Notes: generated from the letters alone by a model not told the origin. Shown: positions 1 to 9,845, numbered from the stretch's first letter. The stretch is 64,000 bases of DNA from Pseudomonas putida (GCF_002741075.1 NZ_CP016634.1:2340501-2404500); one strand, 5' to 3'. A program made the numbers and translations.

Positions 1-71
1 GCCGTTTCGAACAGGCCTCGGTAGCTGACGGCCAGCGACATCCGGTCGCCTGAGGCATGACGTGTGATCAT
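1..71 (-). CDS. Partial Rid-family (RidA/YjgF-like) protein, N-terminus only
   Basis: Only the first 23 or so codons are inside the window; the gene runs off the left edge. Reading from the ATG at 71 gives MITRHASGDRMSLAVSY, and the R-M-S-x-A-V pattern about ten residues in is typical of Rid proteins. A GGGAG ribosome site lies 9 nt upstream. It starts 21 bp after the aldehyde dehydrogenase stop, so it is probably the last visible gene of that operon. Rid enzymes hydrolyse reactive enamine/imine products of PLP lyases (known for the family), which would suit a gamma-lyase pathway. The call rests on a very short stretch. Confidence 0.5.
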   Translation of the reverse strand, partial: MITRHASGDRMSLAVSYRGLFET

Positions 72-92
72 CGATGTGTACTCCCTTGTGCA

Positions 93-1511
93 TTAACTCA
101 GTTGATTGATGCAGACCACCTTGGGCTGGGTCATGTCTTCATAGGCGAAGCGCACACCCTCGCGCCCGAGGCTGCCGTACTTGGAACCGCCGAACGGCAT
201 GGCGTCGAAGCGGTAGTCCGAGGAGTCGTTGATCATCACGCCACCGGCCTCGATGCGCTTGGCCAGTGCAAGCGCGGCGGACAGATCCTGGGTGAACACG
301 CCGGCGTGCAGGCTGTACTCCGGTGCATTGGCCAGGGCGATGGCCTGCTCGCGATCATCGAACGGCGCCAGCATGACCACCGGTGCGAACGCTTCTTCGC
401 GCCACAATTGGCTGGCGTGGGAGACCTGCTCGAGCACGGTAGGTGCATAGGCGGCGCCCTCGCGTTGGTGGCCGCACAGCAGCGTCGCCCCCTCCTCCAG
501 CGCCTGCTCCACCAGCGCCTCGACCCGTCGTGCCGCAGCCTCGGTGATCATCGGCCCCATGTCGGTTTCGCGCCGGGCGGGGTCGCCCAACACCATCGAG
601 CGTGTCAGGGCGACGAAGCGCTCGCGGAACGCCTCATAGATCGAGGCGTGCACGAGAATGCGCTGGGTACCGATGCAGTTCTGCCCGGCCGCCCAGAATG
701 CACCCGAGACGCAGGCCTCGACCGTGGCGGCGAGGTCGCAGTCTTCCAGCACCAGCACCGGGGCATTGCCACCCAGGTCCATGGCCAGCTTCTTCAGGCC
801 CGCGTTACGCGCAATCTGCTCGCCGGTGGTGAATCCGCCGGTGAAGGAAATCATGCGGACTTCACGCACCGCGACCAGGGCCTTGCCCAGCTCGGCGCCG
901 CCGGTGGCGACAGTGACCACGGTGTCGGGCAAACCCGCCAGGCCCAGGTATTGCACCAGCTTGATGGCCGACAGCGGGGTCAGTTCCGAAGGCTTGAGAA
1001 TGACCGCGTTGCCCCCGGCGATGGCTGGGCCAAGCTTGTGGGCCACCAGGTTCAGCGGGTCGTTGTAAGGGGTGATCGCAAGGATCAGTCCGAGGGGTTC
1101 GCGGGTGAACCAGCCTTGGCGCGACTCCGAGCCTTCATAGGCATCGAAAGGCACCACTTCACCGGCGTTGCGCCGCGCCTCCTCGGCGGACAGCCGGAGG
1201 GTGTTGATGCAACGCTTCACTTCTTTTTCGGCCTGGCGCAGGGTCTTGCCCGCCTCGTCGACGATCAGGCCGGCGAAGTCCGCCGCATCCCGCTCGATGA
1301 GCCGCGCGGTATTTTCCAGGATACTGGCTCGGCGATGCCGAGGCAGTGCGGCGCTGTCGCTGACGCCCTGGCGGGCGCGGGCCAACAAGCCCGGCACATC
1401 CTGGACACCGAGGTTCTCGACGCTGCCGACGAGGCTGCCATCGAAGGGGCTGTATACATCGATCAAGGCGGGCTCCTGCAGGGAAACCCGTGGCAGGTAA
1501 GACAGGTTCAT
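93..1511 (-). CDS. NAD(P)-dependent aldehyde dehydrogenase (candidate aspartate-semialdehyde oxidation)
   Basis: 472 aa, full length for the ALDH superfamily. Visible motifs: oxyanion Asn150 in ITPYND, NAD-site Lys173 in LKPSE, the FTGG loop, and the nucleophile Cys279 in GQNCIGTQR. The general-base position, normally Glu in LELGGN, is Asp245 here (MDLGGN). It starts 11 bp after the homoserine dehydrogenase stop, so the two are co-transcribed. Inference: it oxidises the semialdehyde made by that enzyme to aspartate. A phosphonoacetaldehyde, lactaldehyde or succinate-semialdehyde substrate cannot be excluded from sequence alone. The cytoplasmic family assignment is firm; the substrate is not. 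Confidence 0.85.
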   Translation of the reverse strand: MNLSYLPRVSLQEPALIDVYSPFDGSLVGSVENLGVQDVPGLLARARQGVSDSAALPRHRRASILENTARLIERDAADFAGLIVDEAGKTLRQAEKEVKRCINTLRLSAEEARRNAGEVVPFDAYEGSESRQGWFTREPLGLILAITPYNDPLNLVAHKLGPAIAGGNAVILKPSELTPLSAIKLVQYLGLAGLPDTVVTVATGGAELGKALVAVREVRMISFTGGFTTGEQIARNAGLKKLAMDLGGNAPVLVLEDCDLAATVEACVSGAFWAAGQNCIGTQRILVHASIYEAFRERFVALTRSMVLGDPARRETDMGPMITEAAARRVEALVEQALEEGATLLCGHQREGAAYAPTVLEQVSHASQLWREEAFAPVVMLAPFDDREQAIALANAPEYSLHAGVFTQDLSAALALAKRIEAGGVMINDSSDYRFDAMPFGGSKYGSLGREGVRFAYEDMTQPKVVCINQLS

Positions 1512-1522
1512 GGCGTTGCTCC

Positions 1523-2563
1523 TCAGGCCGAGTGGGTGGCGTGGATGGCGACGATGTCCGACAGCAAGGCAAATGCGGTTTCGATCCGCCCGGCGCCAGG
1601 GCCCGACACAGTCACGGCACCCAGCAGTTCGGTATCGAATGCGACCGCGTTGGTGGCGCCGCTGATGCCTGCCAGGGGGTGGTTGCCGGGTAGCAGGCGG
1701 GCCTGCACGCTGGCCTGGACCGAGCCGTCCTGGTTACGGCTGGCAGCACCGATCAGCTTCCAGCGCTGACCCGAGGCCAGGGCCTGCTGGATATCGTCGC
1801 AGGTGATCGCGCTGATGCCGCTGCACGTCACATCGCTGACCTGCAGGCAGGCGCCCAGCAGTTCGTTGGCCAGAATGACCACCTTCAGGCGCACGTCGTA
1901 ACCTTCGACGTCGGCACTCGGGTCCGCTTCGGCGTAGCCCAGTTCCTGGGCCTTGGCGACCGCCTCGGCAAAGCCAAGGCCTTCTTCCATGCGCGTCAGC
2001 ACATAGTTGGAGGTGCCGTTCAGAATGCCCTCGAAGCCGACCAGCCCTGCCCCGGGCAACGTCTGGCGTGCCATGCGCAGCACCGGGGTGCCGCTCATCA
2101 CGGCGCCTTCGTACTCGAACGACACTCCCTTGGCCTTGGCCAGTGCCTTGAGCGACTGGGCATGCAGGGCAATCGGCCCTTTGTTGGTGGTGACCACATG
2201 CTTGCCCGCTTCCAGCGCCCAGCGGCAGAAGGTGGCGGCAGGTTCGCCATCCTTGGGATTGGTGAAGGTGGCCTCAGCGATGATGTCGGCGCCGGACTGC
2301 TTGATCACCGCCTCGTTGAAGGCCTCCGCCGAGCCTTGTGCCAACTGCGCCAGCGCCCCCTTGCTGGCCGGCAGCGCGACCAGAGTGGCGGCATCCAGGC
2401 CATCGCGGTCGATGGCCGAGCCCAGGAACAGGTCGGTGACGCCGACGATCTTCAGGCTGAAACCCAACTCCTGTTGCCAGCGCGCATTGCGCTCGGCGAT
2501 CAGCTGGGCCAGGGCGCGGTTCACTCCGCCAAAGCCAACGAGTGCGATCTTGTATTCAGTCAT
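1523..2563 (-). CDS. Homoserine dehydrogenase, short form without ACT domain
   Basis: 346 aa. An N-terminal Rossmann motif ([10 protein letters not shown]) is followed by a TTNKGPIA segment and the homoserine-binding region ([18 protein letters not shown]). Biosynthetic Pseudomonas Hom enzymes are about 430 aa and end in an ACT domain that gives threonine feedback inhibition; that domain is absent here. The enzyme interconverts homoserine and aspartate semialdehyde. Because it is unregulated, paired with an aldehyde dehydrogenase and sits beside a gamma-lyase, I infer it runs in the oxidative, catabolic direction. It begins a new transcription unit after a terminator and a possible operator upstream. 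Confidence 0.88.
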   Translation of the reverse strand: MTEYKIALVGFGGVNRALAQLIAERNARWQQELGFSLKIVGVTDLFLGSAIDRDGLDAATLVALPASKGALAQLAQGSAEAFNEAVIKQSGADIIAEATFTNPKDGEPAATFCRWALEAGKHVVTTNKGPIALHAQSLKALAKAKGVSFEYEGAVMSGTPVLRMARQTLPGAGLVGFEGILNGTSNYVLTRMEEGLGFAEAVAKAQELGYAEADPSADVEGYDVRLKVVILANELLGACLQVSDVTCSGISAITCDDIQQALASGQRWKLIGAASRNQDGSVQASVQARLLPGNHPLAGISGATNAVAFDTELLGAVTVSGPGAGRIETAFALLSDIVAIHATHSA

Positions 2564-2619
2564 GCTGTGTGGTCCTTCTCAGGCGATTGGTCGATGGGGT
2601 TAGCCTAAGAGCCGGGCCA

Positions 2620-2637
2620 TGCCAGTTGAATATGGCA
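2620..2637. promoter_or_regulatory. Candidate Lrp/AsnC operator upstream of homoserine dehydrogenase
   Basis: A TGCCA-N8-TGGCA inverted repeat lies about 57-74 bp upstream of the homoserine dehydrogenase ATG, and a second small palindrome (ATTGGCCAAT) is at 2650-2659. The Lrp/AsnC gene is directly upstream, so local control by that regulator is plausible. The assignment is inference from position and symmetry only. Confidence 0.35.
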
Positions 2638-2705
2638 ATCCGCTGTATTTATTGGCCAATCTGACCAGTGCCTGGCGCCTGCTTTTATGCCGGTCACACG
2701 AAAAA

Positions 2706-2732
2706 CGCCGCCCGGGTCGAGCCCGGGCGGCG
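2706..2732 (-). terminator. Rho-independent terminator after the Lrp/AsnC gene
   Basis: A perfect GC-rich hairpin (CGCCGCCCGGG arms, 4-5 nt loop) is followed on the minus strand by GTTTTTC. It lies 37 bp past the Lrp/AsnC stop and separates that LysR/ThrC/Lrp unit from the homoserine dehydrogenase operon. Confidence 0.85.
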
Positions 2733-2769
2733 AGGTTCTGCAATCGGTGTGTGCAATGGGGTGCTGGGC

Positions 2770-3207
2770 TCAGATCACACTGGACAGCACGAACGAGGTG
2801 ACGGTGTTCTCGACGCCCGACATGGCGGCGATTTCCTTCCAGACGTGGTGCACCCGCTCGGGGCTGGCAGCCTCCACGCGCAGCAGCAGGTCGAACTCGC
2901 CGCTGAGCACTTCGCACTGGACCACCTCGGGGATCATCCGCAACGCATCGAGTACCGCCTCCCCTCGCATGCGGTCGTAGCGGTAGACGAAAATCACCGC
3001 ATTGATCAGCGAGGTGGGCCGCCGTCCCTCGCCGATGCGCAGGGTGTAGCCCTGGATGGCCCCATCGCGTTCCAGCCGTTCGATACGCTGGCGCACCGCA
3101 TTGCGCGAGAGATTCACCTTCTGCCCCAGCTCGGCGTGGGCAATCCGTGCGTTGGCGGTGAGTTCGGCGAGAATGCACTCATCCAGTGGGTCGAGAATGC
3201 GCTTCAT
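2770..3207 (-). CDS. Lrp/AsnC-family transcriptional regulator
   Basis: 145 aa. The N-terminal winged HTH (residues about 5-60, with RNAVRQRIERLERDGAI typical of the family) is followed by an AsnC-type ligand-binding RAM domain (about 65-145, GEFDLLLRV). The ATG overlaps the stop of the threonine-synthase-like gene by 4 bp, so the two are translationally coupled. Lrp-like proteins sense amino acids. Its neighbours suggest homoserine, aspartate or a related amino acid as effector, and the downstream homoserine dehydrogenase operon as target (inference). Confidence 0.9.
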   Translation of the reverse strand: MKRILDPLDECILAELTANARIAHAELGQKVNLSRNAVRQRIERLERDGAIQGYTLRIGEGRRPTSLINAVIFVYRYDRMRGEAVLDALRMIPEVVQCEVLSGEFDLLLRVEAASPERVHHVWKEIAAMSGVENTVTSFVLSSVI

Positions 3208-4589
3208 CGCGCGGCCTGCAACTGGATCAGTGCCTCGTGCAACCCCGCCAGGTCATCCCTGCCCAGCCGCGGCGCGGCCGTGTTGCCGGTCGGCTGGCCC
3301 GGCACCGCACCGTGCCAGGCGCCCAGCTCGGCCAGCAGCGTGGCCGATTTTTCAGGCGCAAACTGGCCCAGCGTGACGATGGGCGCGCCGATGTTGCGCC
3401 GGTGCAGGCGCCCGGCGAAAGCGCCGGTCGCGGTATGCGGATCGACAGCGCTGCCAGTCTCGTGGAACAGCGTGACGATCTCTTCGCGGATCAGCGCATC
3501 GTCCACGGCGTAGGAGTCGAACAGCATGCGCGCCTGCAACCACTGGCGGTTGCCGATGCTCAGTTCGCCGCAGTCTTCGAAGTGCTCCATCAGCGCCCGG
3601 GTCGCACCACCGTCGCGGTCGTACAGTTCCCAGACAAAACGCTCCAGGTTGGAAAACAGCGAAAAATCCATGGCCGGTGACAAGGTTTGCCGGGTGGCCG
3701 AGCGACTGTAGCGGTTACTGTGGATGAACCGGTGCAAGGCGTCGTTGCGGTTGGTGGAGACAATGATCTGGTTGATCGGCAGGCCCATCTTTTGCGCGAT
3801 GAACCCGGCGTAGATCTCGGCGAAGCTGGCCGTGGGAATGCTGAACCCCACTGGCCGGACGCCGCCGCCCAACTGCAGCGTCGCATGGAAATAGAACACG
3901 ATCTGCGCCAGCACGCCGACCCAGTTGCTGGAGTTGAAACTGATCGGCATCAGCTCCGGGCACGGCCAGGCCCGCAGCAGGCGTGAGGCCAGGGACTGGC
4001 AGTCATCGAAGCTGCCATCGACCGCCATGCAACTGACGCTGTCGGAGTCGGCGCTGTTCATGATCGCAGCGCGGTCCGGCGGGGTGCCGGCGGACGGATA
4101 CAACGCCAGCAGACGCGCCGTCGGGCAATGACGCAAGGCATCGATGGCGGCCACGGCGGTGTCGCCATTGCTGGCACCCACCCACATCACCCGCTCGCAC
4201 GCCTGGCCCAGGAAGTGGCGGATCAGCCGCGCCTGCAACTGCGCGGCGAAGTCCTTGGATGAACGCGTCGGCCCGTGGAACAGCTCCAGGATCCACTCGT
4301 TGTGGCCGATCTGCTGCAACGGGGCGATGGCCCGGTGCTGGAACCCGCGGTAACTGTCGCTGACCAACGCGCGCAAGGTGGGCTCGTCGAGGGTATCGCC
4401 CACGAAGGGCGCGATGACCCGCCAGGCCAGCTCATCGAACGGCAGCCACGACCATTTGGCGATTTCCTGTGGGCTGAACACCGGCAGGGACGCCGGCACA
4501 TACAGCCCGCCGTCCTCGGCCAGCCCGGACAGCAGCGCCGTGCGGAAATCAACTCGTGTCTCGGTACCGCGCGTGGATGTGTACTGCAT
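3204..4589 (-). CDS. Threonine synthase-like PLP enzyme
   Basis: 461 aa from the ATG at 4589, which has GGAG 6-9 nt upstream. It has the ThrC N-terminal signature (YTSTRG near the start, LAEDGGLYVP) and the PLP-lysine region LFHGPTRSSKDFA with Lys112. Typical ThrC has the hydrophobic pair AF just before that lysine; here it is SS, so the active site differs. Known ThrC reaction: O-phosphohomoserine to threonine. In this cluster it could drain homoserine to threonine or be a divergent PLP lyase. It overlaps the Lrp gene by 4 bp and follows the LysR gene by 25 bp. Confidence 0.8.
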   Translation of the reverse strand: MQYTSTRGTETRVDFRTALLSGLAEDGGLYVPASLPVFSPQEIAKWSWLPFDELAWRVIAPFVGDTLDEPTLRALVSDSYRGFQHRAIAPLQQIGHNEWILELFHGPTRSSKDFAAQLQARLIRHFLGQACERVMWVGASNGDTAVAAIDALRHCPTARLLALYPSAGTPPDRAAIMNSADSDSVSCMAVDGSFDDCQSLASRLLRAWPCPELMPISFNSSNWVGVLAQIVFYFHATLQLGGGVRPVGFSIPTASFAEIYAGFIAQKMGLPINQIIVSTNRNDALHRFIHSNRYSRSATRQTLSPAMDFSLFSNLERFVWELYDRDGGATRALMEHFEDCGELSIGNRQWLQARMLFDSYAVDDALIREEIVTLFHETGSAVDPHTATGAFAGRLHRRNIGAPIVTLGQFAPEKSATLLAELGAWHGAVPGQPTGNTAAPRLGRDDLAGLHEALIQLQAAR

Positions 4590-4614
4590 CGTTGCTCCAG
4601 GTGAAAACGTATGA

Positions 4615-5499
4615 TTAGCGGTGCGCCATGGCCACCAGCCAATGGCTGAAAGCCTGGGCATCCGGAGTCAGGGCCTCGCCCAGGCCTCGGACCAGATAAA
4701 ACGACTCGCTGGCCTCGATCCGCTGGCTGAACGGCGCCACCAGGCGCCCCTCGCGCAGTAGGTCTTGGGCCAGCGAGGAACGCGCCAGGGCCACCCCCAG
4801 CCCGGCCTCGGCCATACGCAAGGTGGACACCAAGGTGTCGAACTGCATGCCGCTGGAATAGTCGACCCCCTCGGCCCCGACTCGCTCCAGCCAGTACCCC
4901 CACCCCTCCTCGTAGCCCAACACATGCAGCAGCGGCAGACGGGCCAGGTCGCTCGGCTCGCGCAGCGGACAACGGGCGAGCAGCGCCGGCGAGCACACCG
5001 GCACCAGCACGTCATGGGTCAACCGCTGTGCCTCCACCCCCGGCCACTGGCCGTTGCCCCAGCGAATCTCCAGGTCATCCTCGGCATCGAGCTCCTTGAC
5101 CCACAGGTTGCTGATGTAACGCAGATCCACCTGCGGGTAGGCATGGCGAAATTCAGCCAACCGCGGCGCCAACCAGAAGTGCAGGAACGACAGGCTGCCG
5201 CGTACCTTCAACGGCCGGCGCTTGCGTTGGCCGAAAATCTCGTTGGTACCCACCGCCAGGCGGCTGATGGCGTCCTGCACCACCGGCAGGTACGACTGCC
5301 CCTCTTCGGTCAAACCCAGCCCCCGGGGCAGGCGCTTGAACAGCGCCACCCCGAGTTGGCTTTCCAGGTGACGAATCTGCTGGCTCACGGCGCCCTGGGT
5401 GAGGTGCAGCTCCTCTGCCGCGTGGGTGAAGTTCAGGTAGCGGGCCGAGACTTCAAAGGCACGAAGCCAGTTCAAGGGGGGCAAGGTTTTCTGGCTCAA
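4615..5499 (-). CDS. LysR-family transcriptional regulator (GcvA-like)
   Basis: 294 aa. The N-terminal winged HTH is clear (LRAFEVSARYLNFTHAAEEL, then LTQGAVSQQIRHLE), followed by a periplasmic-binding-like effector domain from about residue 95. The N-terminal form is the GcvA/AmpR subgroup. It lies between the permease (48 bp downstream of its stop) and the threonine-synthase-like gene (25 bp). Inference: it controls uptake and breakdown of the amino acid handled by this cluster. Confidence 0.9.
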   Translation of the reverse strand: MSQKTLPPLNWLRAFEVSARYLNFTHAAEELHLTQGAVSQQIRHLESQLGVALFKRLPRGLGLTEEGQSYLPVVQDAISRLAVGTNEIFGQRKRRPLKVRGSLSFLHFWLAPRLAEFRHAYPQVDLRYISNLWVKELDAEDDLEIRWGNGQWPGVEAQRLTHDVLVPVCSPALLARCPLREPSDLARLPLLHVLGYEEGWGYWLERVGAEGVDYSSGMQFDTLVSTLRMAEAGLGVALARSSLAQDLLREGRLVAPFSQRIEASESFYLVRGLGEALTPDAQAFSHWLVAMAHR

Positions 5500-5547
5500 G
5501 GGCGGCTCCTGATGGCAACGTTCGGCGATGGCCTAGTATCGCTGTGC

Positions 5548-6984
5548 TCAGGCGGCCTCGGTACCGGTCGCGGAAACTTCCGGCACCTGGCTGCGCGCCT
5601 TGAACTTGCAGGTGAGCCAGTACACGAAGTAGCACCAGGCAATGAACGGCAAACCAAAGTACAGGGCCACGCGCTGGGCCGGGTCGAAGGCGATACCGAC
5701 GCAGGCCAGCAGACAGCAGAAGATCGCCGCCAGCGGCACGAACGGGTAGCCCCGTACACGGAATTTGAGGTCTTCGAGCTTGCCGCCGTGGGCCAGGTAG
5801 TGCCGGCGGAAAGCGATCTGGCTCACGGCGATGCTGATCCACACCACCACCACCGCCAGCCCGGAAATCGACACCAGCGCCAGGTAGATGGTGTCGGGGG
5901 CGAACACACTGCTCAGCAAGGACGCCATGCCGCCTGCCATGCTCAGCACAATGGCGTTGACCGGCGTGCCACGACGTGACAGCGAGGCGTACCGGCGCGG
6001 CATGCTGCCCTGATCGCTCAAGGTCCAGAGCATCCGCGCGGCGGCGTACAGCCCGGAGTTGGCGGCCGACAGCAGCGCGGTGATGATCACGAAATTCATG
6101 ATGTCTGCGGCATAGGGGATGCCGATCATCTCGAAGACCATCACGAACGGGCTCTCCACCAGCCCGGCCTGTTCCCGTGGCAACAGCGTGGCCAGCACGA
6201 AGATGGTGCCGATGAAGAACAGCGCAAGGCGTAGCACCGTGGTGCGGATGGCCTTGGGTACGTTCTTTTCAGGGTCGCGAGTTTCGCCGGCGGCGATACC
6301 GATCAGCTCGGTGCCGGAGAAGGCGAACGCCACCGCCAGCAAGGTCATGGCAATCGACCAGAAGCCGGTCGGGAACAACCCTTCGCGGGTGAAGTTGCCC
6401 AACCCGACACTGTGTGCCTGCTCGATCTCGAAACCACCGAGAATCGCCCCACCACCCACCACCAGGAACACGACGACGGCAAGTACCTTGATCAACGACA
6501 GCCAGAACTCAGTCTCGGCGAACGAACGCACCGAGATGATATTGCTGATGAACACCGCGGCCCCGAACAACGCACTCCAGATCCACACCGGCGTGTCCGG
6601 GAACCAGCGCACCATCAAGATGCCGGCGGCGGTGAACTCCGAGCCGATGGCCACCGTCCAGGTCAACCAGTACATCCAGGCGACCATGTAGCCGGTGCCC
6701 GGTCCGATGTAGCGTGTGGCGTAGCTGCTGAACGAGCCGACTTCCGGCATGTGCACGGCCAGCTCACCAAGGCACATCATCACCAGGTACACCATGACCG
6801 CCCCCAGCACATAGGCGATCACCGCGCCCAATGGGCCGGCCTGGTTGACGGTGTAGCCGGACGTCAGAAACAGGCCGGTGCCGATGACACCGCCCAACGC
6901 CAGCATGACGATATGGCGGGTTTGCATGTCCTGTTTGAAGGAGTGCACCGAAGCATTTTTACTTGTCGTTGTTTGCACGGACAT
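5548..6984 (-). CDS. APC-family amino acid permease, MmuP/LysP-like
   Basis: 478 aa from the ATG at 6984. About 12 hydrophobic segments; the first carries the APC signature ([13 protein letters not shown]). Blocks such as [36 protein letters not shown] and [15 protein letters not shown] closely match the S-methylmethionine permease MmuP as I recall it. It is an inner-membrane proton-coupled importer of a cationic or sulfur-type amino acid. Between a gamma-lyase and a LysR regulator, it most likely imports the gamma-lyase substrate. A TTG 30 bp upstream is a less likely start. Confidence 0.88.
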   Translation of the reverse strand: MSVQTTTSKNASVHSFKQDMQTRHIVMLALGGVIGTGLFLTSGYTVNQAGPLGAVIAYVLGAVMVYLVMMCLGELAVHMPEVGSFSSYATRYIGPGTGYMVAWMYWLTWTVAIGSEFTAAGILMVRWFPDTPVWIWSALFGAAVFISNIISVRSFAETEFWLSLIKVLAVVVFLVVGGGAILGGFEIEQAHSVGLGNFTREGLFPTGFWSIAMTLLAVAFAFSGTELIGIAAGETRDPEKNVPKAIRTTVLRLALFFIGTIFVLATLLPREQAGLVESPFVMVFEMIGIPYAADIMNFVIITALLSAANSGLYAAARMLWTLSDQGSMPRRYASLSRRGTPVNAIVLSMAGGMASLLSSVFAPDTIYLALVSISGLAVVVVWISIAVSQIAFRRHYLAHGGKLEDLKFRVRGYPFVPLAAIFCCLLACVGIAFDPAQRVALYFGLPFIAWCYFVYWLTCKFKARSQVPEVSATGTEAA

Positions 6985-7124
6985 TGTGGGTTTCTCATGA
7001 ATGTTGGCGGGCAAGGGCGTGGCGACGACCTCGTCTTGGCAGAGCGAATCGAATGGCCTTGCATCGTTGTTGTTCTACTTCATGAAGGGGCACCCGCCCT
7101 ACCGGGCGAGTACCACGCGACAGC

Positions 7125-8396
7125 TCAGGCGGGCAGCTCGATCGTGCTGCCAGCTACATCACCGTGCAGTTCCTTTGCCTCGGCCAGTTCCTGGCGGACG
7201 GCCGTGCAGGCTTGCGCCAGGTCGGCCACCAGGTCGTCGGTTTCTTCGATGCCGACCGAAATGCGCACCAGGCCTTCGCAGATGCCGAGCGCCAGGCGCT
7301 CCTCCAGCGTGTTCTCCACGTGGCTGGTGGTTCGCGCCGGGCCATAGATCGTCTCCACCGCCCCCAGGTTGCCCGCCCGGTGGGCGTACTTAAGACGCGG
7401 CAGCAAGCGCGCCACCGTCGGCATGCCGCCCTTGAGCACGAAGCTCACGATGGCGCCGAAGCCGCGCATCTGCGCCTTGGCGATGGCATGGCCCGGATGC
7501 TCGGGCAAGCCTGGGTAGTTCACCGCCTCCACCAGCGGCTCGTGGCTCAGGTATTGGGCCAGGGCCAGGGCGCTGGCCTGTTGCTGGCGCATGCGCAGGG
7601 CCAAAGTCTTGATGCCCCGGATGATCAGGTAGGCCGAAAACGGGTCCAGTGCCGCGCCGTTGATCTCCCGGTAGTGACGCACCTGGGCCATCAACGTCTC
7701 GGCGCCGCACACCACCCCGCCCAGCACATCACCGTGCCCGGACAGGAACTTGGTGGCGCTGTGCACCACCACGTCCACGCCCAGGGCCAGAGGGTTCTGG
7801 TTGAGCGGCGTGGCAAAGGTGTTGTCCGCCACCACGATGGCCCCCACGCGCCGCGCGGCGGCGCTCAGGCGGCGGATGTCCAGCACCTTCAGCGTGGGGT
7901 TGGTGGGGGTTTCGAGGTACAGCACGTCGCAGCCGGTTTCGATCTCACGCTCCAGCGCCTCGGTATCCAGCGTGTCGCACAAGCACACCTGCACGCCCAT
8001 GCGCGGCAGGAACTCTTCGAAGATCTTGTTGGTGCCACCGTAGCTGTCGCGGGTCGACACCACGCGCTTGCCGGTGCAAAGGAAGGTGTGCAGCACCGCG
8101 CTGATGGCCGCCATGCCGCTGCTGAACGCCACTGCCGATTCGGCCTGCTCCAGCTCGGCCACTTTCGCCTCCAGCGTGGCGACCGTGGGGTTGCTCATGC
8201 GGCTGTAGATATAGCCCGGCAGTTTGCCCAGGGCCACGTCGTACCAGGCGTCGATGTCGTTGTAGCCATAGGCGGCGCTGACCACGATCGGCGTCTGGGT
8301 GGCGTTGTAGGGATGCTGTACTTGCTCGCCGCTCCACACCACCTGTGTGCCGATACCGGCCACGCTGCTGTGCTCGACGTTTTCGTTCTTGTTCAT
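7125..8396 (-). CDS. PLP-dependent gamma-lyase of the Cys/Met metabolism family (candidate canavanine gamma-lyase)
   Basis: 423 aa from the ATG at 8396 (GGGAAGCGG upstream). Fold-type I landmarks: PLP-phosphate residues Tyr64/Arg66 in YSRMSNPT, SSGMAAI, Asp191 in DNTFATP, and the PLP lysine Lys216 in SATKFLSGHGDVLGG. The C-terminal substrate loop reads ARTTSHVEN, unlike the usual methionine gamma-lyase and cystathionine lyase versions. Family reactions are gamma-elimination or replacement on homoserine-type side chains. Neighbouring homoserine dehydrogenase and aldehyde dehydrogenase suggest its product is homoserine, as in the canavanine gamma-lyase known from Pseudomonas. Methionine gamma-lyase and O-acetylhomoserine sulfhydrylase remain alternatives. 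Confidence 0.82.
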   Translation of the reverse strand: MNKNENVEHSSVAGIGTQVVWSGEQVQHPYNATQTPIVVSAAYGYNDIDAWYDVALGKLPGYIYSRMSNPTVATLEAKVAELEQAESAVAFSSGMAAISAVLHTFLCTGKRVVSTRDSYGGTNKIFEEFLPRMGVQVCLCDTLDTEALEREIETGCDVLYLETPTNPTLKVLDIRRLSAAARRVGAIVVADNTFATPLNQNPLALGVDVVVHSATKFLSGHGDVLGGVVCGAETLMAQVRHYREINGAALDPFSAYLIIRGIKTLALRMRQQQASALALAQYLSHEPLVEAVNYPGLPEHPGHAIAKAQMRGFGAIVSFVLKGGMPTVARLLPRLKYAHRAGNLGAVETIYGPARTTSHVENTLEERLALGICEGLVRISVGIEETDDLVADLAQACTAVRQELAEAKELHGDVAGSTIELPA

Positions 8397-8593
8397 ATCC
8401 GCTTCCCGCAGGCTGAGAGTCTTGCACCGATTCAAGATCGGGCCTTGGGGGGACTATAGGGATATGACCAAAAGCTGAAAAACGATGGAATCCGGGGGTG
8501 AGGGGCGTTTTTTTTAATGGCTGTGTTGAGCGGTTCTACAGCACGAAAGCCCTCGAGCTGTCGTGCTGCAAAGGTATTGCGGCCCCATGCCGA

Positions 8594-9517
8594 TCAGAAC
8601 ACCGACCAGCCGATCCTTGAGCTGAGCAACTCGAGCGCCGCCATCCCGGCGAGCGAGTTGCCCGCCGCGTTCAACTCCGGCGACCACACGCAGACCGTGA
8701 ACTGCCCCGGCACGATCGCCACGATCCCGCCGCCTACGCCACTTTTGCCGGGCAAGCCCACGCGGTAGGCGAAGTTCCCGGCTTCGTCATACAGCCCGCT
8801 GGTAGCCATGATCGAGTTCACCTGCTGAGTCTGGCGCTGGGTCAGAATCTGATTGCCGCTGTGCTTGCAGAACCCATCGTTGGCCAGGAAACAGAACGCC
8901 TTGGCCAAGTCCAGGCAGTTCATTTGCAGCGCGCAGTAGCTGAAATAACTGCGCAGCACCGTCTCGACCTCATTATGGAAGTTGCCAAATGACTGCATCA
9001 GATAGGCCATGGCCGCGTTGCGCGCACGGAACTGATACTCCGAGTCAGCGACCCGGGTGTCGATCGCAATGTGCGGGTTGCCCGATAACCGTCGCACGAA
9101 ATCGCGCATCGACAACGTGGGCGCTGCAAAGCGCGACTGGTTGATATCGCAGATCACCAGTGCCCCGGCATTGATGAACGGATTACGCGGGCGCCCGCGC
9201 TCGAACTCCAGCTGCACCAGGGAGTTGAACGGCTGGCCCGAAGGCTCATGACCCAGCCGCTCCCAAATCGCCTCCCCCGAGTGCTCGATTGCCTGAACCA
9301 GGCTGAACACCTTGGAAATACTTTGCACCGAAAACGGCACCCGCGCGTCGCCTGCGCAGTAATAGCTGCCATCGTTGCCATAGACCGCGATGCCCAGCTG
9401 GTTCGCGGGCACATCGGCCAGCGCAGGAATGTAATCAGCCACTTTGCCCTTGCCGATCAAGGGACGCACTTCGTCGAGAATTTCGTTCAACAGCGTTTGC
9501 ATGGAAGGCCCAGTCAT
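8594..9517 (-). CDS. glsB: Glutaminase (YneH/GlsB type)
   Basis: 307 aa, matching the roughly 308-aa YneH family. It has a serine beta-lactamase-like fold with the Ser66-x-x-Lys69 motif in [12 protein letters not shown], and blocks [21 protein letters not shown] and [17 protein letters not shown]. It deamidates glutamine to glutamate and ammonia in the cytoplasm. The ATG at 9517 is preceded by GGGGGAC; an internal ATG at 9502 is possible. It could be an ordinary housekeeping gene bordering the cluster. Confidence 0.93.
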   Translation of the reverse strand: MTGPSMQTLLNEILDEVRPLIGKGKVADYIPALADVPANQLGIAVYGNDGSYYCAGDARVPFSVQSISKVFSLVQAIEHSGEAIWERLGHEPSGQPFNSLVQLEFERGRPRNPFINAGALVICDINQSRFAAPTLSMRDFVRRLSGNPHIAIDTRVADSEYQFRARNAAMAYLMQSFGNFHNEVETVLRSYFSYCALQMNCLDLAKAFCFLANDGFCKHSGNQILTQRQTQQVNSIMATSGLYDEAGNFAYRVGLPGKSGVGGGIVAIVPGQFTVCVWSPELNAAGNSLAGMAALELLSSRIGWSVF

Positions 9518-9602
9518 CAGTCCCCCAGACGACAGCGAGGGGTGGCATTCTTGACGACAATCGAGTGGGAGAAATCACATGTTCGCGAAGAAATGGATGA
9601 CG

Positions 9603-9845
9603 CTATTCACTTGCAAATCGTCTCGCAAGCTCGACGGCAGCGGTGATGGCTGCGCGGGCTTGAGGGCTGTTCTTCCAGCAGGTGGAGCCGACCGCAGCGG
9701 ATGCGCTGGCTAGGATGTCCGTGACGCTGCATTCGCTCAGTTCGGTCAGCGAATGGATGCCCAGCTGTTCGAGTCGGGCTATGACGGTAGGGCCTACGCC
9801 CTTGAGTTCGAGGAGTGAAGCGCGCTCATTGGGTGGAAAGGGCAT
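9603..9845 (-). CDS. Small helix-hairpin-helix protein
   Basis: 80 aa. Residues about 10-35 form an HhH motif (LLELKGVGPTVIARLEQLGI), a non-specific DNA-binding element. A conserved-looking CWKNSPQARAAI segment follows, as in small HhH/Cdd1-like stand-alone proteins. Its function is unknown; it is a single gene next to glutaminase. Confidence 0.7.
   Translation of the reverse strand: MPFPPNERASLLELKGVGPTVIARLEQLGIHSLTELSECSVTDILASASAAVGSTCWKNSPQARAAITAAVELARRFASE

Noticed and set aside
57..1769. Long plus-strand open frame opposite the aldehyde dehydrogenase
   Set aside because: GC-rich antisense shadow; no ribosome site or domain. The same applies to long frames at 4765-5979, 7164-8459, 24842-26563, 37072-38340 and 41914-43032.
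8539..8568. Terminator after glutaminase (CAGCACGA/TCGTGCTG)
   Set aside because: No T tract on the minus strand; left out as unsupported.
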